Positions 47,756 to 56,959 of a stretch of DNA of 64,000 nt are shown here, piece by piece. This stretch comes from Candidatus Thiodiazotropha endoloripes (lineage in GTDB: Bacteria > Pseudomonadota > Gammaproteobacteria > Chromatiales > Chromatiaceae), in contig NZ_LVJW01000006.1 of NCBI RefSeq assembly GCF_001708965.1, positions 1,116,001 through 1,180,000 of the forward strand. The letters are read 5' to 3'. Numbering within the stretch: position 1 is the stretch's first letter; each line of letters opens with the position of its first letter. Under the pieces are notes generated by a model. The model was not told the DNA's origin, did no database searches, and worked only from the letters and a program-made list of their open reading frames with translations. The translations under genes were made by a program, and so were the position numbers.

Positions 47756-48151
47756 ATGCTGAACTCTGTAAAACCACATTGGCGGGCACTCAGTCTTCCC
47801 GCACTCCTTACTATGATGTTCATCGCATTACCTGGCTGCAGCTCAACGCCAAAACCTGTCGCGGAGATGTCTGCAGCAGAAACCGCTCTGAATTCGGCGG
47901 AGAATGAAGATGCCACCAAACATGCGCCTGTACGCATGGATCGAGCCAGGCAGAAGATGAAACAGGCCAAACTCGAGTTGGCCAAAGAGAACTACGAATC
48001 AGCAAAAAGGCTTGCAGAAGAGGCCCAGGCAGACGCGGAACTGGCTAAGGCCATTACCGCCAAGGCAGAAGCGGACAGAGCCGTAAGCGAACTCGAAAAC
48101 AGCATCAAGGTGCTGAGAGAAGAGATCATGCGTGCCAGAAAAAGGCAGTGA
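47756..48151 (+). CDS. DUF4398-type lipoprotein
   Basis: 131 residues. Lipoprotein signal with lipobox LPGC (Cys28). The remainder is a long Ala/Glu/Lys-rich helix (about 40-130) of the DUF4398 type, likely a periplasmic coiled coil. GAAGGA precedes the ATG. It is followed 39 nt later by a related lipoprotein that adds an OmpA domain, so the two may act as a pair. Confidence 0.82.
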   Translation: MLNSVKPHWRALSLPALLTMMFIALPGCSSTPKPVAEMSAAETALNSAENEDATKHAPVRMDRARQKMKQAKLELAKENYESAKRLAEEAQADAELAKAITAKAEADRAVSELENSIKVLREEIMRARKRQ

Positions 48152-48190
48152 CAGCCCTACAAATAATCAGATTCAGATGGAGAACACACC

Positions 48191-49024
48191 ATGTCCCGCA
48201 TAGCTAACCGTTTGACGATCTTCGCTGCACTCGCCCTGCTACTCATCGCCTGCAGTTCCACACAGAAAAGCCAAGCCCTGTTGGATGCAGAACAAACCTT
48301 CGCCGAAGCAAAACAGAATGAGGAGATTCTGCGCTATGCTCCGGCCGAGCTGGAGAGAGCTGAGCAGGCTTTGGCCCGTGCCGCAGTTGCCGACAACGAA
48401 GAGGATATGAGCTCACTCACCTACGTCGGTACCTCCCGTATCGAGACCGCCCGGGCGATCGCTGCCCGCAAGACGGCCAACAACAGGCTCCAGGAGTTGG
48501 GTGAAGTGAAAAACAAGGAGCGCCTGAAAGCGAGGGAGATTGAAATCCAGCTCGAACAGCAGGCCAAGGCCGAAGCGCTTCGTGACAAGGAGGCTGCACT
48601 GATGGAACGGGAGCAGGCACTGGCCAAGGCCGAGGCACTGCGTCGTGAGCTTGAGGAGCTACAGGCCCTGAAGACGGAACGGGGCATGGTAATGACCCTG
48701 GGTGACGTGCTCTTCTCGTCGGGTAAGACTGATCTGCTTCCCGGTGCCATGAGCACCATCGACAAACTGGCGTCGTTTCTGGGCGAATATCCGGAAAAGA
48801 CCGTGCTGATCGAGGGCCACACCGACAATGTGGGCACCGAAGAGTACAATCTTGACCTCTCGGAACGACGGGCTCTTTCCGTCAAGGAGGCGCTGGTCCA
48901 GGTTGGTGTAGACGCCTCCAGAATCGACACCCTCGGACTGGGTGAATCCACCCCGATTACCGATAACACGACCGCTGCCGGCCGCTTGAAAAACCGCCGT
49001 GTGGAGATCGTGATCCGCGATTGA
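48191..49024 (+). CDS. OmpA-family lipoprotein with DUF4398 coiled coil
   Basis: 277 residues. Lipobox LIAC (Cys21), a helical DUF4398 stretch (about 28-155), then an OmpA-like peptidoglycan-binding domain (about 165-275). The domain has IEGHTDNVGTEEYN, SERRALSV and the closing NRRVEIVI. It should tether the outer membrane to peptidoglycan. The same coiled-coil type occurs in the gene just upstream. Confidence 0.9.
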   Translation: MSRIANRLTIFAALALLLIACSSTQKSQALLDAEQTFAEAKQNEEILRYAPAELERAEQALARAAVADNEEDMSSLTYVGTSRIETARAIAARKTANNRLQELGEVKNKERLKAREIEIQLEQQAKAEALRDKEAALMEREQALAKAEALRRELEELQALKTERGMVMTLGDVLFSSGKTDLLPGAMSTIDKLASFLGEYPEKTVLIEGHTDNVGTEEYNLDLSERRALSVKEALVQVGVDASRIDTLGLGESTPITDNTTAAGRLKNRRVEIVIRD

Positions 49025-49032
49025 GACAGACT

Positions 49033-49058
49033 GGCGGACAGCCTCAGTGCTGTCCGCC
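49033..49058 (+). terminator. Hairpin after OmpA-family lipoprotein gene
   Basis: GGCGGACAGC-CTCAGT-GCTGTCCGCC, a perfect 10-bp stem with a 6-nt loop, 8 nt past the stop. No U-tract follows, but the stem is strong enough to end or protect the transcript. Confidence 0.55.
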
Positions 49059-49216
49059 GCAAATCCTACGACTCCTACCACTTAACCCATCGCTGCCAAC
49101 TCAATCAGGCCACTGAGTGATGCTGAGCTGGCAGCAGAGTTGCTACTCCAAAGCCGCAGTTTGCAGAGAGATAACAAGTCCGGGCCATTGCAAGCCTCAA
49201 GAATAAGTTATCGGTG

Positions 49217-49243
49217 AAAAAAAGGCCGCCTGGGAAGGCGGCC
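49217..49243 (-). terminator. Intrinsic terminator of the PEP-CTERM gene
   Basis: On the minus strand GGCCGCC-TTCCCA-GGCGGCC followed by seven T. Strong Rho-independent terminator about 50 nt past the stop codon at 49294. Confidence 0.92.
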
Positions 49244-49293
49244 AATGATGGAGTTCCAAAGGAGGAGAACTTTCAGCATGAAACTGTTACAGA

Positions 49294-49593
49294 CTATTTT
49301 TTCTTACGACTTATCAATTTTCTTGCTCCAACCCAGATCAGGCCCAATCCAAGCAGTGCCAGAGTGCTCGGTTCAGGCACTGTGACACGGAAATCACTAA
49401 CCGTCCGACGCTCGGACCAGGGGTCATGAATCGTATTGCTCACGATGTAGGAACCGGCTGGGTCACCGCCAACTCTACCGGTTTGGTGATTGAAATCTGC
49501 CCCAGCCTCACCATGATAGATCGGCAGAGCCTGGCTCATCATGCTGATACAGAGTGCACCAATCATTACAGAGGTGGAGATGACTTTTTTCAT
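49294..49593 (-). CDS. Small PEP-CTERM sorting-signal protein
   Basis: 99 residues. Signal peptide at 1-22. The C-terminus has VPEPSTLALLGLGLIWVGA followed by basic residues: the PEP motif (73-75), membrane helix and Arg/Lys tail recognised by exosortase. The mature core is only about 48 residues. It is probably delivered to the outer surface with an exopolysaccharide system; exosortase genes are not in this window. A sigma-54-type promoter and a strong terminator make it a single-gene unit. Confidence 0.9.
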   Translation of the reverse strand: MKKVISTSVMIGALCISMMSQALPIYHGEAGADFNHQTGRVGGDPAGSYIVSNTIHDPWSERRTVSDFRVTVPEPSTLALLGLGLIWVGARKLISRKKK

Positions 49594-49628
49594 GGCCTTT
49601 GGCGTATCGGGATTTATGAGTCATGGAG

Positions 49629-49646
49629 AAGCATGTCCCATGCCAA
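49629..49646 (-). promoter_or_regulatory. Probable sigma-54 promoter of the PEP-CTERM gene
   Basis: On the minus strand TTGGCATGGGACATGCTT has GG and GC exactly 10 nt apart (-24/-12), matching TGGCAY-N5-TTGCW except at one position. The predicted start near 49620 leaves a 27-nt leader. PEP-CTERM genes in proteobacteria are known for sigma-54 promoters driven by the PrsK/PrsR system. Confidence 0.7.
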
Positions 49647-49782
49647 AGCACCTAACCAATTGAAGCCAAGGAGTTTTTACTTTTTTTCCTGATACAAGCT
49701 TTAGGAACTGTTAAGAAAACCGACACAAGCTTTTAATCAAAAGCACACCCTTCGGCATCGTATAGTCACCAGGAGCCGAGGC

Positions 49783-50805
49783 CTACCCCAGCATCGCCGC
49801 GTAATTACGGGTATCGGGATTACTGTCGAGAACAATCTTCATGGTCATGGTGAGGGGAACAGAGAGAAACATTCCCACCGGCCCAAGAATCCAGCCCCAG
49901 AAGACCAGAGAGATGAACACAATCAGGGGTGACAGGCCGAGACCTTTGCCCATGAAACGAGGCTCAATACCATTGCCAACCACACTGTTGATGATCAGGT
50001 AACCCACCGCCGTCCACAGGGCCATCTGCGGACCGAGCTGAATCAGCGCCAACAGCACAGCAGGAACTGCAGCAATGATGGATCCGATATTGGGCACATA
50101 ATTGAACAGAAAAGCCAGCGTTCCCCAGAGCAGAGGGTAGTCCACACCCAACAGGGCCAACAGTGTGGCAACCAGAATACCGGTCAACAGACTGGTCGAG
50201 GTTTTGATCACCATATAGCGTTTGATACTTGAGGTGATCGCATCCACTCTGGCCAGAGAGCGCTCCGGACTCTCCGCATGATCCTTCAGTTTGGTCTGAA
50301 AGGAGTTGGCTTCGAATAGCATGAAGATCACAGTGATCAGAATCAGAAAGGCCTGGGTCAGAACATTACCCAGACTGCTCATCAGACTGCCGGCCAGAGC
50401 CATCGCCTTGGCCGGATCGAAATAGGTTGTCAGGGCCTTCAACTCCAGCTCCACACCCTGCTCTCCCAACCAGCTGACCAGTCTCTGACTCTGCTGTTTG
50501 AGTATCTCCTGGTAGCTTGGCAGATTGCTGGTGAAATCGTTCAGCGATCCCCCCACCAGCCAGGCCAGCATCAAACCGACGATGATGATCATGCCGACAA
50601 CCGAGACCATCGCCAAACCACTCGGCACCCCTTTCTCTTTGAGAAAGAAGAGTGGCGGTGCGGCAATCACCGCAATAAACAGTGAGAGCAGAAACGGGAT
50701 CAGCAGGGTCACAGCCGCTTTCATACCCGCGACAATGACCACAAACGCAGCAGCCGAGAGCAGAAATCTGGCGGTTGGCGAGAGCGGACGGTACTCTTCG
50801 ATCAT
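49783..50805 (-). CDS. AI-2E family transporter
   Basis: 340 residues from the ATG at 50805, with GGGAG upstream; a longer frame would run into the preceding gene. About eight membrane segments, with a periplasmic/cytosolic insert around 100-170, and the family block NYVPNIGSIIAAVPAVLLA near 240. Members export small molecules or act as antiporters; a role in autoinducer-2 export is shown only for a few. Cotranscribed with the small lipoprotein gene 14 nt upstream. Confidence 0.9.
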   Translation of the reverse strand: MIEEYRPLSPTARFLLSAAAFVVIVAGMKAAVTLLIPFLLSLFIAVIAAPPLFFLKEKGVPSGLAMVSVVGMIIIVGLMLAWLVGGSLNDFTSNLPSYQEILKQQSQRLVSWLGEQGVELELKALTTYFDPAKAMALAGSLMSSLGNVLTQAFLILITVIFMLFEANSFQTKLKDHAESPERSLARVDAITSSIKRYMVIKTSTSLLTGILVATLLALLGVDYPLLWGTLAFLFNYVPNIGSIIAAVPAVLLALIQLGPQMALWTAVGYLIINSVVGNGIEPRFMGKGLGLSPLIVFISLVFWGWILGPVGMFLSVPLTMTMKIVLDSNPDTRNYAAMLG

Positions 50806-50819
50806 GGTGGCCGGTCTCC

Positions 50820-51218
50820 CTAGTTGAAAGTCGGCACCGGGCTGTTGAGATGCCAGACCTCTCCCTCTTCGTCGTAGCGCCACTCCTGTTTGTCGATTAT
50901 CTCTTTGAGTATTTGCGAGTCCTGCAACACATATTGAATCACCGCCGTCTGGATCGCCTTATCCTCGCCAAGCATGGTTGGCCCCTGAACCACCTCGTAG
51001 TGGGTCACCCGGATATTTTTCGAAACCGGCTTATACTCCTTGTCCTTGTGGTCGGGAGGGAGGAAATTATAAGCCTGCTGCCCAGAGGTCCAGCGAATCG
51101 ATGCTTCGTAACTACGCAAAATGTTCTCCAGGGATTCAGCCCGGGTGTGCTCTCCAAGAGTCTGGCATGCGGCCAGCTGGATCAGAAATGGAATGAGAAA
51201 ATAGTGCACTCTGCTCAC
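50820..51218 (-). CDS. Small lipoprotein, unknown function
   Basis: 132 residues from GTG. Lipobox LAAC (Cys18). The mature part (about 20-132) reads as a mixed alpha/beta domain with SxxxxLENILRSYEASIRWTS near the start, seen in other uncharacterised envelope proteins. Lies between cysC (15 nt upstream) and the AI-2E transporter (14 nt downstream) in a probable three-gene unit. Confidence 0.75.
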   Translation of the reverse strand: MSRVHYFLIPFLIQLAACQTLGEHTRAESLENILRSYEASIRWTSGQQAYNFLPPDHKDKEYKPVSKNIRVTHYEVVQGPTMLGEDKAIQTAVIQYVLQDSQILKEIIDKQEWRYDEEGEVWHLNSPVPTFN

Positions 51219-51233
51219 AATACTGCTCCTGGT

Positions 51234-51842
51234 CTAAACCACTCGATTGGCTATGACGCCCCGTAACTCCAGTGAACTGATGATCTCATTGACACAGTCC
51301 GCCACCTCCCGGTCTGCTGTCTTGATGGTGATCTCCGGCTTGGATGGGGGCTCATAGGGTGATGATATGCCGGTAAAATCCTTGATCTCACCAGCCCGCG
51401 CCTTCTTGTAAAGACCTTTCACATCCCGGGATTCACAGACCTCCAGCGGACAATCCACGAAGACCTCGATGAAATCTCCATGGGGGAAAAGTCCTCGCGC
51501 CCTGTCCCGGTCTTCCCGAAAGGGGGAGATGAACGCGGTCAACGAAATCACACCGGCATCCACAAACAGCTTTGCCATCTCCGCAATACGCCGGATATTC
51601 TCGGTACGGTCTGCATCACTGAATCCCAGATCCCCGCACAGCCCATGGCGAACATTGTCACCATCGAAGACATAGGTGCGACAACCGCGCTGGTAGAGCT
51701 CCTCTTCCAGGGCATGGGCCAGTGTGGATTTACCTGAGCCGGAGAGGCCGGTGAACCAGAGCAGTTTCGCCCGGTGCTTGTTCATCTGCTCCCGCCGTTC
51801 GCGGGTTACAGTGGCTTGATGCCAAACAATATTATTTTGCAT
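51234..51842 (-). CDS. cysC: Adenylylsulfate kinase
   Basis: 202 residues. P-loop GLSGSGKST near 32-40, [10 protein letters not shown], and the FISPFREDR region with the active-site serine. It converts APS to PAPS using ATP. No cysDN or PAPS reductase gene is adjacent, so PAPS may serve assimilation from genes elsewhere or sulfation of surface polymers. First gene of a cysC-lipoprotein-AI-2E transporter unit, divergent from the TraB-family gene. Confidence 0.94.
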   Translation of the reverse strand: MQNNIVWHQATVTRERREQMNKHRAKLLWFTGLSGSGKSTLAHALEEELYQRGCRTYVFDGDNVRHGLCGDLGFSDADRTENIRRIAEMAKLFVDAGVISLTAFISPFREDRDRARGLFPHGDFIEVFVDCPLEVCESRDVKGLYKKARAGEIKDFTGISSPYEPPSKPEITIKTADREVADCVNEIISSLELRGVIANRVV

Positions 51843-52089
51843 CGGAATCCATGATTTTAGATTGGATAAAACTTTCCGTAAGTTGGCAGCAAATTCTACC
51901 AGCCTACCTTCAGAGTCAGTAAGTTATCAGAGATCTGACCATTTTGGCAGCGGCAGAGGCGAAACGTGGTATTTACGGCCCACCGCATTCAGTACCCACA
52001 AAACGGGCCATAACCTCTGCAATCAGACGTCCGTTCATCGGGCAAGGCTGTTACAATGTCGGGCTTTTGAAACGACCTGATCCATTAAG

Positions 52090-53289
52090 ATGACTGAAAA
52101 TAACCGGGAACCTCAGAAGGAACTCCTTCTGGGAGAGAGTAAAATCACCCTGCTGGGAACTGCCCACGTCTCCCGGACCAGTGCCGAAAAGGTAGAGGAG
52201 CTGCTGCAAACCGGTGACTATGATGCGGTTGCCGTGGAGCTCTGCCCCAGCCGCTTCAATGCGTTGATCAATCCTGACGACCTGGCGAAGATGGATCTGT
52301 TCAAGGTGGTCAGGCAGGGCCGGGTGATGATGGTGATGGCAAACCTGGCATTGGGCGCCTATCAGCAACGACTGGCCAACCAGTTCGGCATCGCACCGGG
52401 TGCCGAACAGAGAGAGGCGATCCGCATCGCCCAGGAGTCAGAAAAGCCTCTGCTGCTCATCGACCGGGAGATCAGCACCACGCTGAAGCGGGTTGCCGGC
52501 AATCTCTCCTGGTGGAAACGGCTGACACTGTTCGCCGGCCTGCTGACAAGTATCCTCTCCAAAGAGCAGGTCACTGAAGAGGAGATCGAGCACCTGAAAG
52601 AGGGCGATATCCTGGAGACCACCTTTGCGGAATTTGCCGAAGACCGACAGGATCTCTATCTGCCACTGATCGATGAGCGGGATCGGTACATGGCGGCGAA
52701 AATCAAGCAGGAGATTGAAAAGGCGGGGCATGAGAATCTTCTGGTGGTGATCGGCGCCGGGCATATGAACGGCATCGCCCGCTATCTGGAGTCTTCAGAC
52801 CAACAGACGCCAACCGCCGCCATCGAACAGCTTGAAGAGGAACCCAAACCGAGTCGCTGGCCAAAGATCATTCCCTGGGCCATCGCACTGCTGGTGGTTA
52901 GCGGCTTTGTCATCGGCTTCAGCCGCAGTCCGGAGCTGGGCATGGAACTGATTATGGACTGGGTATTGATCAACGGCGGTCTCTCCGCCCTGGGCGCTCT
53001 ACTGGCGGCCGCCCATCCACTGACCATCCTTACCGCCTTTCTCGCTGCCCCCCTGACCTCGCTCAATCCGGCGGTGGGAGCGGGTATGGTGACCTCGCTG
53101 GCCGAGGTGTTTCTGCGCAAACCCACGGTGGCGGACTTCAGTCAGCTTCGGGACGACACCACCACGGCCAAGGGCTGGTGGCGAAACCGGGTCTCCCGCA
53201 CCCTGCTGGTGTTTCTGTTCAGCACCATAGGCTCGGCGGCGGGCACCTATATCGCCGGTTTCAGGATCTTTGACCGTCTGGTCGGTTGA
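52090..53289 (+). CDS. TraB/GumN family membrane protein
   Basis: 399 residues. N-terminal domain with the family motifs GTAHVS (23-28), ELCPSRF, and VIGAGHMNGI (about 220-229), whose histidines suggest a metal-dependent hydrolase-like fold. Three or four membrane segments follow (about 260-395), including a Gly/Ala-rich hairpin at AAHPLTILTAFLAAPLTSLNPAVGAG. No enzymatic role has been settled for bacterial TraB homologues of this membrane type. Alone on the plus strand. Confidence 0.87.
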   Translation: MTENNREPQKELLLGESKITLLGTAHVSRTSAEKVEELLQTGDYDAVAVELCPSRFNALINPDDLAKMDLFKVVRQGRVMMVMANLALGAYQQRLANQFGIAPGAEQREAIRIAQESEKPLLLIDREISTTLKRVAGNLSWWKRLTLFAGLLTSILSKEQVTEEEIEHLKEGDILETTFAEFAEDRQDLYLPLIDERDRYMAAKIKQEIEKAGHENLLVVIGAGHMNGIARYLESSDQQTPTAAIEQLEEEPKPSRWPKIIPWAIALLVVSGFVIGFSRSPELGMELIMDWVLINGGLSALGALLAAAHPLTILTAFLAAPLTSLNPAVGAGMVTSLAEVFLRKPTVADFSQLRDDTTTAKGWWRNRVSRTLLVFLFSTIGSAAGTYIAGFRIFDRLVG

Positions 53290-53308
53290 GAATTGTTGCG
53301 TCGTTCAC

Positions 53309-53752
53309 TCAGTCGCTCCCGTTCAGGGGTGCGGCAAAGTGAAAACCGGTCTTTGGCATGCTCTCCCGCTCGTAAAAACGGTGGGCCAGCTCTCTTTGCA
53401 GTCCGGAGTCACAGTGAATTTGCCGGCAACCCTGCTGTTGAGCCTCTCTTTTCAGCCAATCGAGTAATGCGGCGCCATTCCCCCGGGAGCGTCTCTCTGC
53501 CCGGGTAATGAAATCGTCGATATAGAGAAATCGCCCCCAGGCGAGATTCTCTGAAACCCGATAGCCGGCAAGACAGACCGGCTCGGCATCCACAAGCAAC
53601 ATGGCAAGCCGGTAACCGGACTGTTGTTGATCGCGCACCCGGCTGACAAACTCAGATTCCCGGATGTGGGGACGCAATTCCGCCATTACCGGATAACAGC
53701 GCTGGATCTCCTGATCTGTCTCCGCAAGCCTGATCGTCACTGTTGCTGGCAC
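53309..53752 (-). CDS. GNAT family N-acetyltransferase
   Basis: 147 residues, GTG start. The acetyl-CoA loop is RRSRGNGAALL (about 90-100), with LYIDDFIT as the preceding strand and FYERESM near the C-terminus, where the catalytic Tyr usually is. Substrate unknown. It overlaps the end of cca by 16 nt, so the two are cotranscribed. Confidence 0.85.
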   Translation of the reverse strand: MPATVTIRLAETDQEIQRCYPVMAELRPHIRESEFVSRVRDQQQSGYRLAMLLVDAEPVCLAGYRVSENLAWGRFLYIDDFITRAERRSRGNGAALLDWLKREAQQQGCRQIHCDSGLQRELAHRFYERESMPKTGFHFAAPLNGSD

Positions 53753-54978
53753 TCCTGTTGTTGTTTAACGCGATTCAATACTGCGGCGATCTTCGCGCTT
53801 CTGGCCTGTCTCATGGCAACCCCCACCATCGGCCCGATGAGCCCTTTTGGCAACTGCTTCGAATCCACACTGCAGGCGGCATAGTAAGCACGCATCAGAT
53901 CCCGGGCCTGTGGGTAGTGCTGATCTTCAAACCCTTCGCGCCCTTGAAAGTCAGCCTGACAGACCAATACAAACCACTCAAGGTTCCGAGGTTTCCTGAA
54001 TGCATCCAGACCCTCAAGCAGTTTCAGCACGGTTTTCGGTTTTAGCTCATAGAGATGGTGCAGATGGGTATGATAGGTCGCCGCCCGGTGCGCCAGGTCG
54101 GTAAAACCGGAAGGGACCTTCAATCGCCGACCCAGGGCCTTGATCAAGTCAGCCCCCCTGGATTCATGGCCATGATGGCTGGGCAGTATCTCTTTCGGTG
54201 TGGTTGCCTTGCCCAGATCGTGAGTCAGGGTGGCGTACCGAACTTCCGCCGCAGAACTCAATTCGCAGGCCTTTCTCAATGCCATCATGGTGTGGACACC
54301 ACAATCCACTTCCGGGTGCCATCTGGTGGGTTGCGGCACACCCCACAGGTTCTCGACTTCAGGCATTATCCGGCCAAGTACACCCAGCTCCCGAAGAGAC
54401 TCAAAGAAACGCACCGGATTTGCCTCAGCCAAGGCCCGACTTGTCTCCTGCCAGATCCGTTCAGCCACCAGATTGTCCAGCTCACCGGCTTCAACCATAG
54501 CCCGAATCATCTCAACCGTCTGCGGGGCGATGGTGAATGGGGGATCATTGTAGCGCGCCATGAATCTGGCCAGCCTCAACACGCGAACCGGGTCGTCAGA
54601 GAAGGCGCTGGAGACATGGCGCAAGACCCGATTGTTCAGATCCTCAACCCCATTGAAAGGATCGATCAGATTGCCGGCACCATCCTCAGCGATCGCATTG
54701 ATGGTCAGATCACGGCGCTGAAGATCCTCCTCCAGGGTCACTCCTGGCTCAGCTACCACCACGCCCGGCTGATGACCTTGATGGCGGAGTGTGCGCGCCA
54801 AGGCATACTCTTCATTGGTTTGAGGGTGAAGAAAGACAGGAAAATCCCTGCCCACCTGGCGATAGCCTAAATCGAGCATCTCTGTCGGGGTTGCCCCGAC
54901 AACCACATAATCTTTTTCTGTGACTAGCCTACCAAGTAACCGGTCCCTGACTGCCCCGCCAACCAGATAGATCTGCAT
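53737..54978 (-). CDS. cca: CCA-adding tRNA nucleotidyltransferase, HD-domain type
   Basis: 413 residues from the ATG at 54978 (the frame opens one codon earlier with TTG). It adds or repairs the CCA 3' end of tRNA. GGAVRDRLLG (7-16), the metal pair E21-x-D23 ([D/E]xD), RRDLTINA, and the C-terminal HD domain with THDLGK and HHGHE identify the gammaproteobacterial multifunctional type, whose HD part has phosphatase and 2',3'-cyclic phosphodiesterase activity. ATG overlaps the DUF4124 gene stop (TGATG). Confidence 0.95.
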   Translation of the reverse strand: MQIYLVGGAVRDRLLGRLVTEKDYVVVGATPTEMLDLGYRQVGRDFPVFLHPQTNEEYALARTLRHQGHQPGVVVAEPGVTLEEDLQRRDLTINAIAEDGAGNLIDPFNGVEDLNNRVLRHVSSAFSDDPVRVLRLARFMARYNDPPFTIAPQTVEMIRAMVEAGELDNLVAERIWQETSRALAEANPVRFFESLRELGVLGRIMPEVENLWGVPQPTRWHPEVDCGVHTMMALRKACELSSAAEVRYATLTHDLGKATTPKEILPSHHGHESRGADLIKALGRRLKVPSGFTDLAHRAATYHTHLHHLYELKPKTVLKLLEGLDAFRKPRNLEWFVLVCQADFQGREGFEDQHYPQARDLMRAYYAACSVDSKQLPKGLIGPMVGVAMRQARSAKIAAVLNRVKQQQECQQQ

Positions 54979-55445
54979 CAATAACCACGTATTTTCTTTA
55001 AGCGCTTTTTGGCCTCGTCCAGCTCACGCTGCGCCTTCTTGACCCGTTCGAAATACTCCGGCCGGATATAACTTTTACCGCCCTGAAGTTGCTGTCGGTC
55101 GTCATCACCGAACTCTTCCATGGCAGCCAGCTGTTTTTCTGCCTCCTCAACTTCCTGCTCGGCTTTGGCCACTCGATCCTTGCGTGCTGTGCTTTTCTCC
55201 AGCCGCTTCTCCTGTGCCTCTTCCATCGCCTTGCGGATCGCTCTGTTGCGCTCCATGGTATCGCTGATCGATTCCTTAGATGGACCTGGCTGGATTTCGA
55301 TTTTTTCAACCTTTTTTGGATCAGCCGGTGGCGAGTCTGTATAGGTTACATTGCCATCCTCATCGACCGTTCGATAGACCTCTGCTGTCAAGGTCCATGG
55401 CAGTAGCAACACTACGATAACCAACGGGTAGAGTTTTTTAACCAT
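54978..55445 (-). CDS. DUF4124 domain secreted protein
   Basis: 155 residues. Signal peptide (1-20), then the DUF4124 start VYRTVDEDGNVTYTDSPP, a small beta-rich segment. A long charged helix (about 55-155) follows and is likely a coiled coil. Periplasmic; function unknown. First gene of a DUF4124-cca-GNAT unit by overlap. Confidence 0.86.
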   Translation of the reverse strand: MVKKLYPLVIVVLLLPWTLTAEVYRTVDEDGNVTYTDSPPADPKKVEKIEIQPGPSKESISDTMERNRAIRKAMEEAQEKRLEKSTARKDRVAKAEQEVEEAEKQLAAMEEFGDDDRQQLQGGKSYIRPEYFERVKKAQRELDEAKKRLKKIRGY

Positions 55446-55891
55446 AAAGCTTCCTTTGTTCAGCTGAATCTATGTGGGCCTGGTCGTTGTCTGGCCCTGA
55501 CAACTTAGACATCAAGATCAGGCTATTTTCGCACAACAACTGACCAGGCTTCACCTGTTATTCATCCGGCGGTGAAGTTATGATTCAGTGGGTGCATGGC
55601 GTTTTATCCTGTAGACATCAGCCCGGTCTTGGCCGGTCAATTTCAGGCGGCTCCACAGGTAGCCTTTGCAAACGCTTAAAACCAGGAAAAAAAAGCCTGA
55701 ATTTGGCCGATTTTGCCACCAACCCGGCCCAAGCCTGATAAATTAATAAGCTAAGTAATCGGGCAGCTGCCCTGCCAGCGAAATTTACGCCAGCTCATGG
55801 ATAGCCAACCGACGTCAATGGTTCGCTGACTCAGGTCACCGTTCGGTTGTGATAGAGATTCTCTAGCCGTCACTTATGGGGAGACCATAGC
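55446..55891. other. Divergent region between DUF4124 and PilZ genes
   Basis: 446 nt without a gene. Holds promoters for both sides. Visible structure: CTTCACC/GGTGAAG (55549-55577) and the 12-bp palindrome GGGCAGCTGCCC (55761-55772). No riboswitch, including a c-di-GMP one, could be recognised. Confidence 0.5.
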
Positions 55892-56215
55892 ATGAACGAC
55901 TTTTCAGAAAAGCGCAGCTTCTACCGTATGGCTGTGAACGGACCAGTCAAATTTCGTGTCAACGGTGACAGCGCAGTCTCCACCGGCAGTGTCCTCAACC
56001 TGAGCAGCAGCGGTCTGCTGATTGCCTCTGAGCAGGAGGTACCGGTAAACAGCAGCATGACGGTTCAGATTACCCCAACCCAGGCCATCACCCCACCTCT
56101 GACGGCACAAGTGGAAGTAGTGCGAAATGAGCCCGATTCCTCGGTCGGAAACCGTATCGCCTGTCGTATTATCAAACTGCTGGCGGATGATGAGGCAGGA
56201 CCCGGCTTCCCCTGA
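55892..56215 (+). CDS. PilZ domain protein (c-di-GMP binding)
   Basis: 107 residues, a single PilZ barrel. R8-x3-R12 (RSFYR) and NLSSSG (about 37-42), in place of the usual D/NxSxxG, form the c-di-GMP site, so binding is likely. It is short enough to act as a free effector protein. Output partner unknown; type IV pili and the PEP-CTERM/exopolysaccharide system are the surface structures evident in this window. Confidence 0.88.
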   Translation: MNDFSEKRSFYRMAVNGPVKFRVNGDSAVSTGSVLNLSSSGLLIASEQEVPVNSSMTVQITPTQAITPPLTAQVEVVRNEPDSSVGNRIACRIIKLLADDEAGPGFP

Positions 56216-56367
56216 CATCAGCCAACAACACGCCAGGCCGCAGGGATCCTGATCGGAGAGTGTTTCATTTTCCCTCTCCAGCCTGGGACAGCTGAATCAC
56301 GGCCTATCCTGCCAAGCCGGTGCTGCATCTGAACTGGGGCCTGATCACACCAGCAGACCGATCCGGT

Positions 56368-56835
56368 TCAGTTTTTATACTTTTTATGGCAGGCCTTGCA
56401 ACTCTTGCCGGTCTTTTTCAGTGCGGCCCCCATACTGCCTTTGTCTCCGCCCTGAGCGGCTTTCTCAAGGGCCTGGGCAGCGCTGCCAAAATCCTGGTAT
56501 TTGCTTTCAAAGTCTTCAAAGTCCATCCAGATCTCGGCCAGCGCATCGCTTTCATCAGACTCGGAATCCTCCGGAAAACCATTCATCAGCTTGAATTTCG
56601 AGGCATTGGACAACTCCTGAGCGTGATCGGCAAAGCGCCCCTTATCAAACTCGGTTTTACCCTTCATCATGTCACCCATGGCTTTCATGTTCCAACTGAA
56701 GACATTCATCACGCCCTGTCGATACTCCACCGCCTTCTCAATCTCCCCGGCAACAGCGGGAACCGAGCTGTGCAGAAGCAGGAAAGTTGCTGATAATCCT
56801 AATGTTCTGGCAATCAGGCTATGTCTACTTTTCAT
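56368..56835 (-). CDS. Cytochrome c'-family protein
   Basis: 155 residues. Signal peptide (1-29, cleavage after AVAG), four-helix bundle, and haem motif CKACH at 146-150 close to the C-terminus, as in cytochrome c'. The family binds NO or CO at a five-coordinate haem in the periplasm. Divergent from the large FAD/Fe-S oxidoreductase, with about 120 nt between starts. Confidence 0.9.
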   Translation of the reverse strand: MKSRHSLIARTLGLSATFLLLHSSVPAVAGEIEKAVEYRQGVMNVFSWNMKAMGDMMKGKTEFDKGRFADHAQELSNASKFKLMNGFPEDSESDESDALAEIWMDFEDFESKYQDFGSAAQALEKAAQGGDKGSMGAALKKTGKSCKACHKKYKN

Positions 56836-56959
56836 TATTTCACCCCATAGATAGATTGAAGACCGATATTATTGACAAATTCTATAGTTATAAACTGAAG
56901 ACCCATTGTTTTTTTGGGTTACAATAGGCCGTTTCGCTTCTGGAACTATCCTGCATTCG

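Noticed and set aside
55446-55891. Possible c-di-GMP riboswitch before the PilZ gene
   Set aside because: The conserved GEMM blocks could not be found on either strand.
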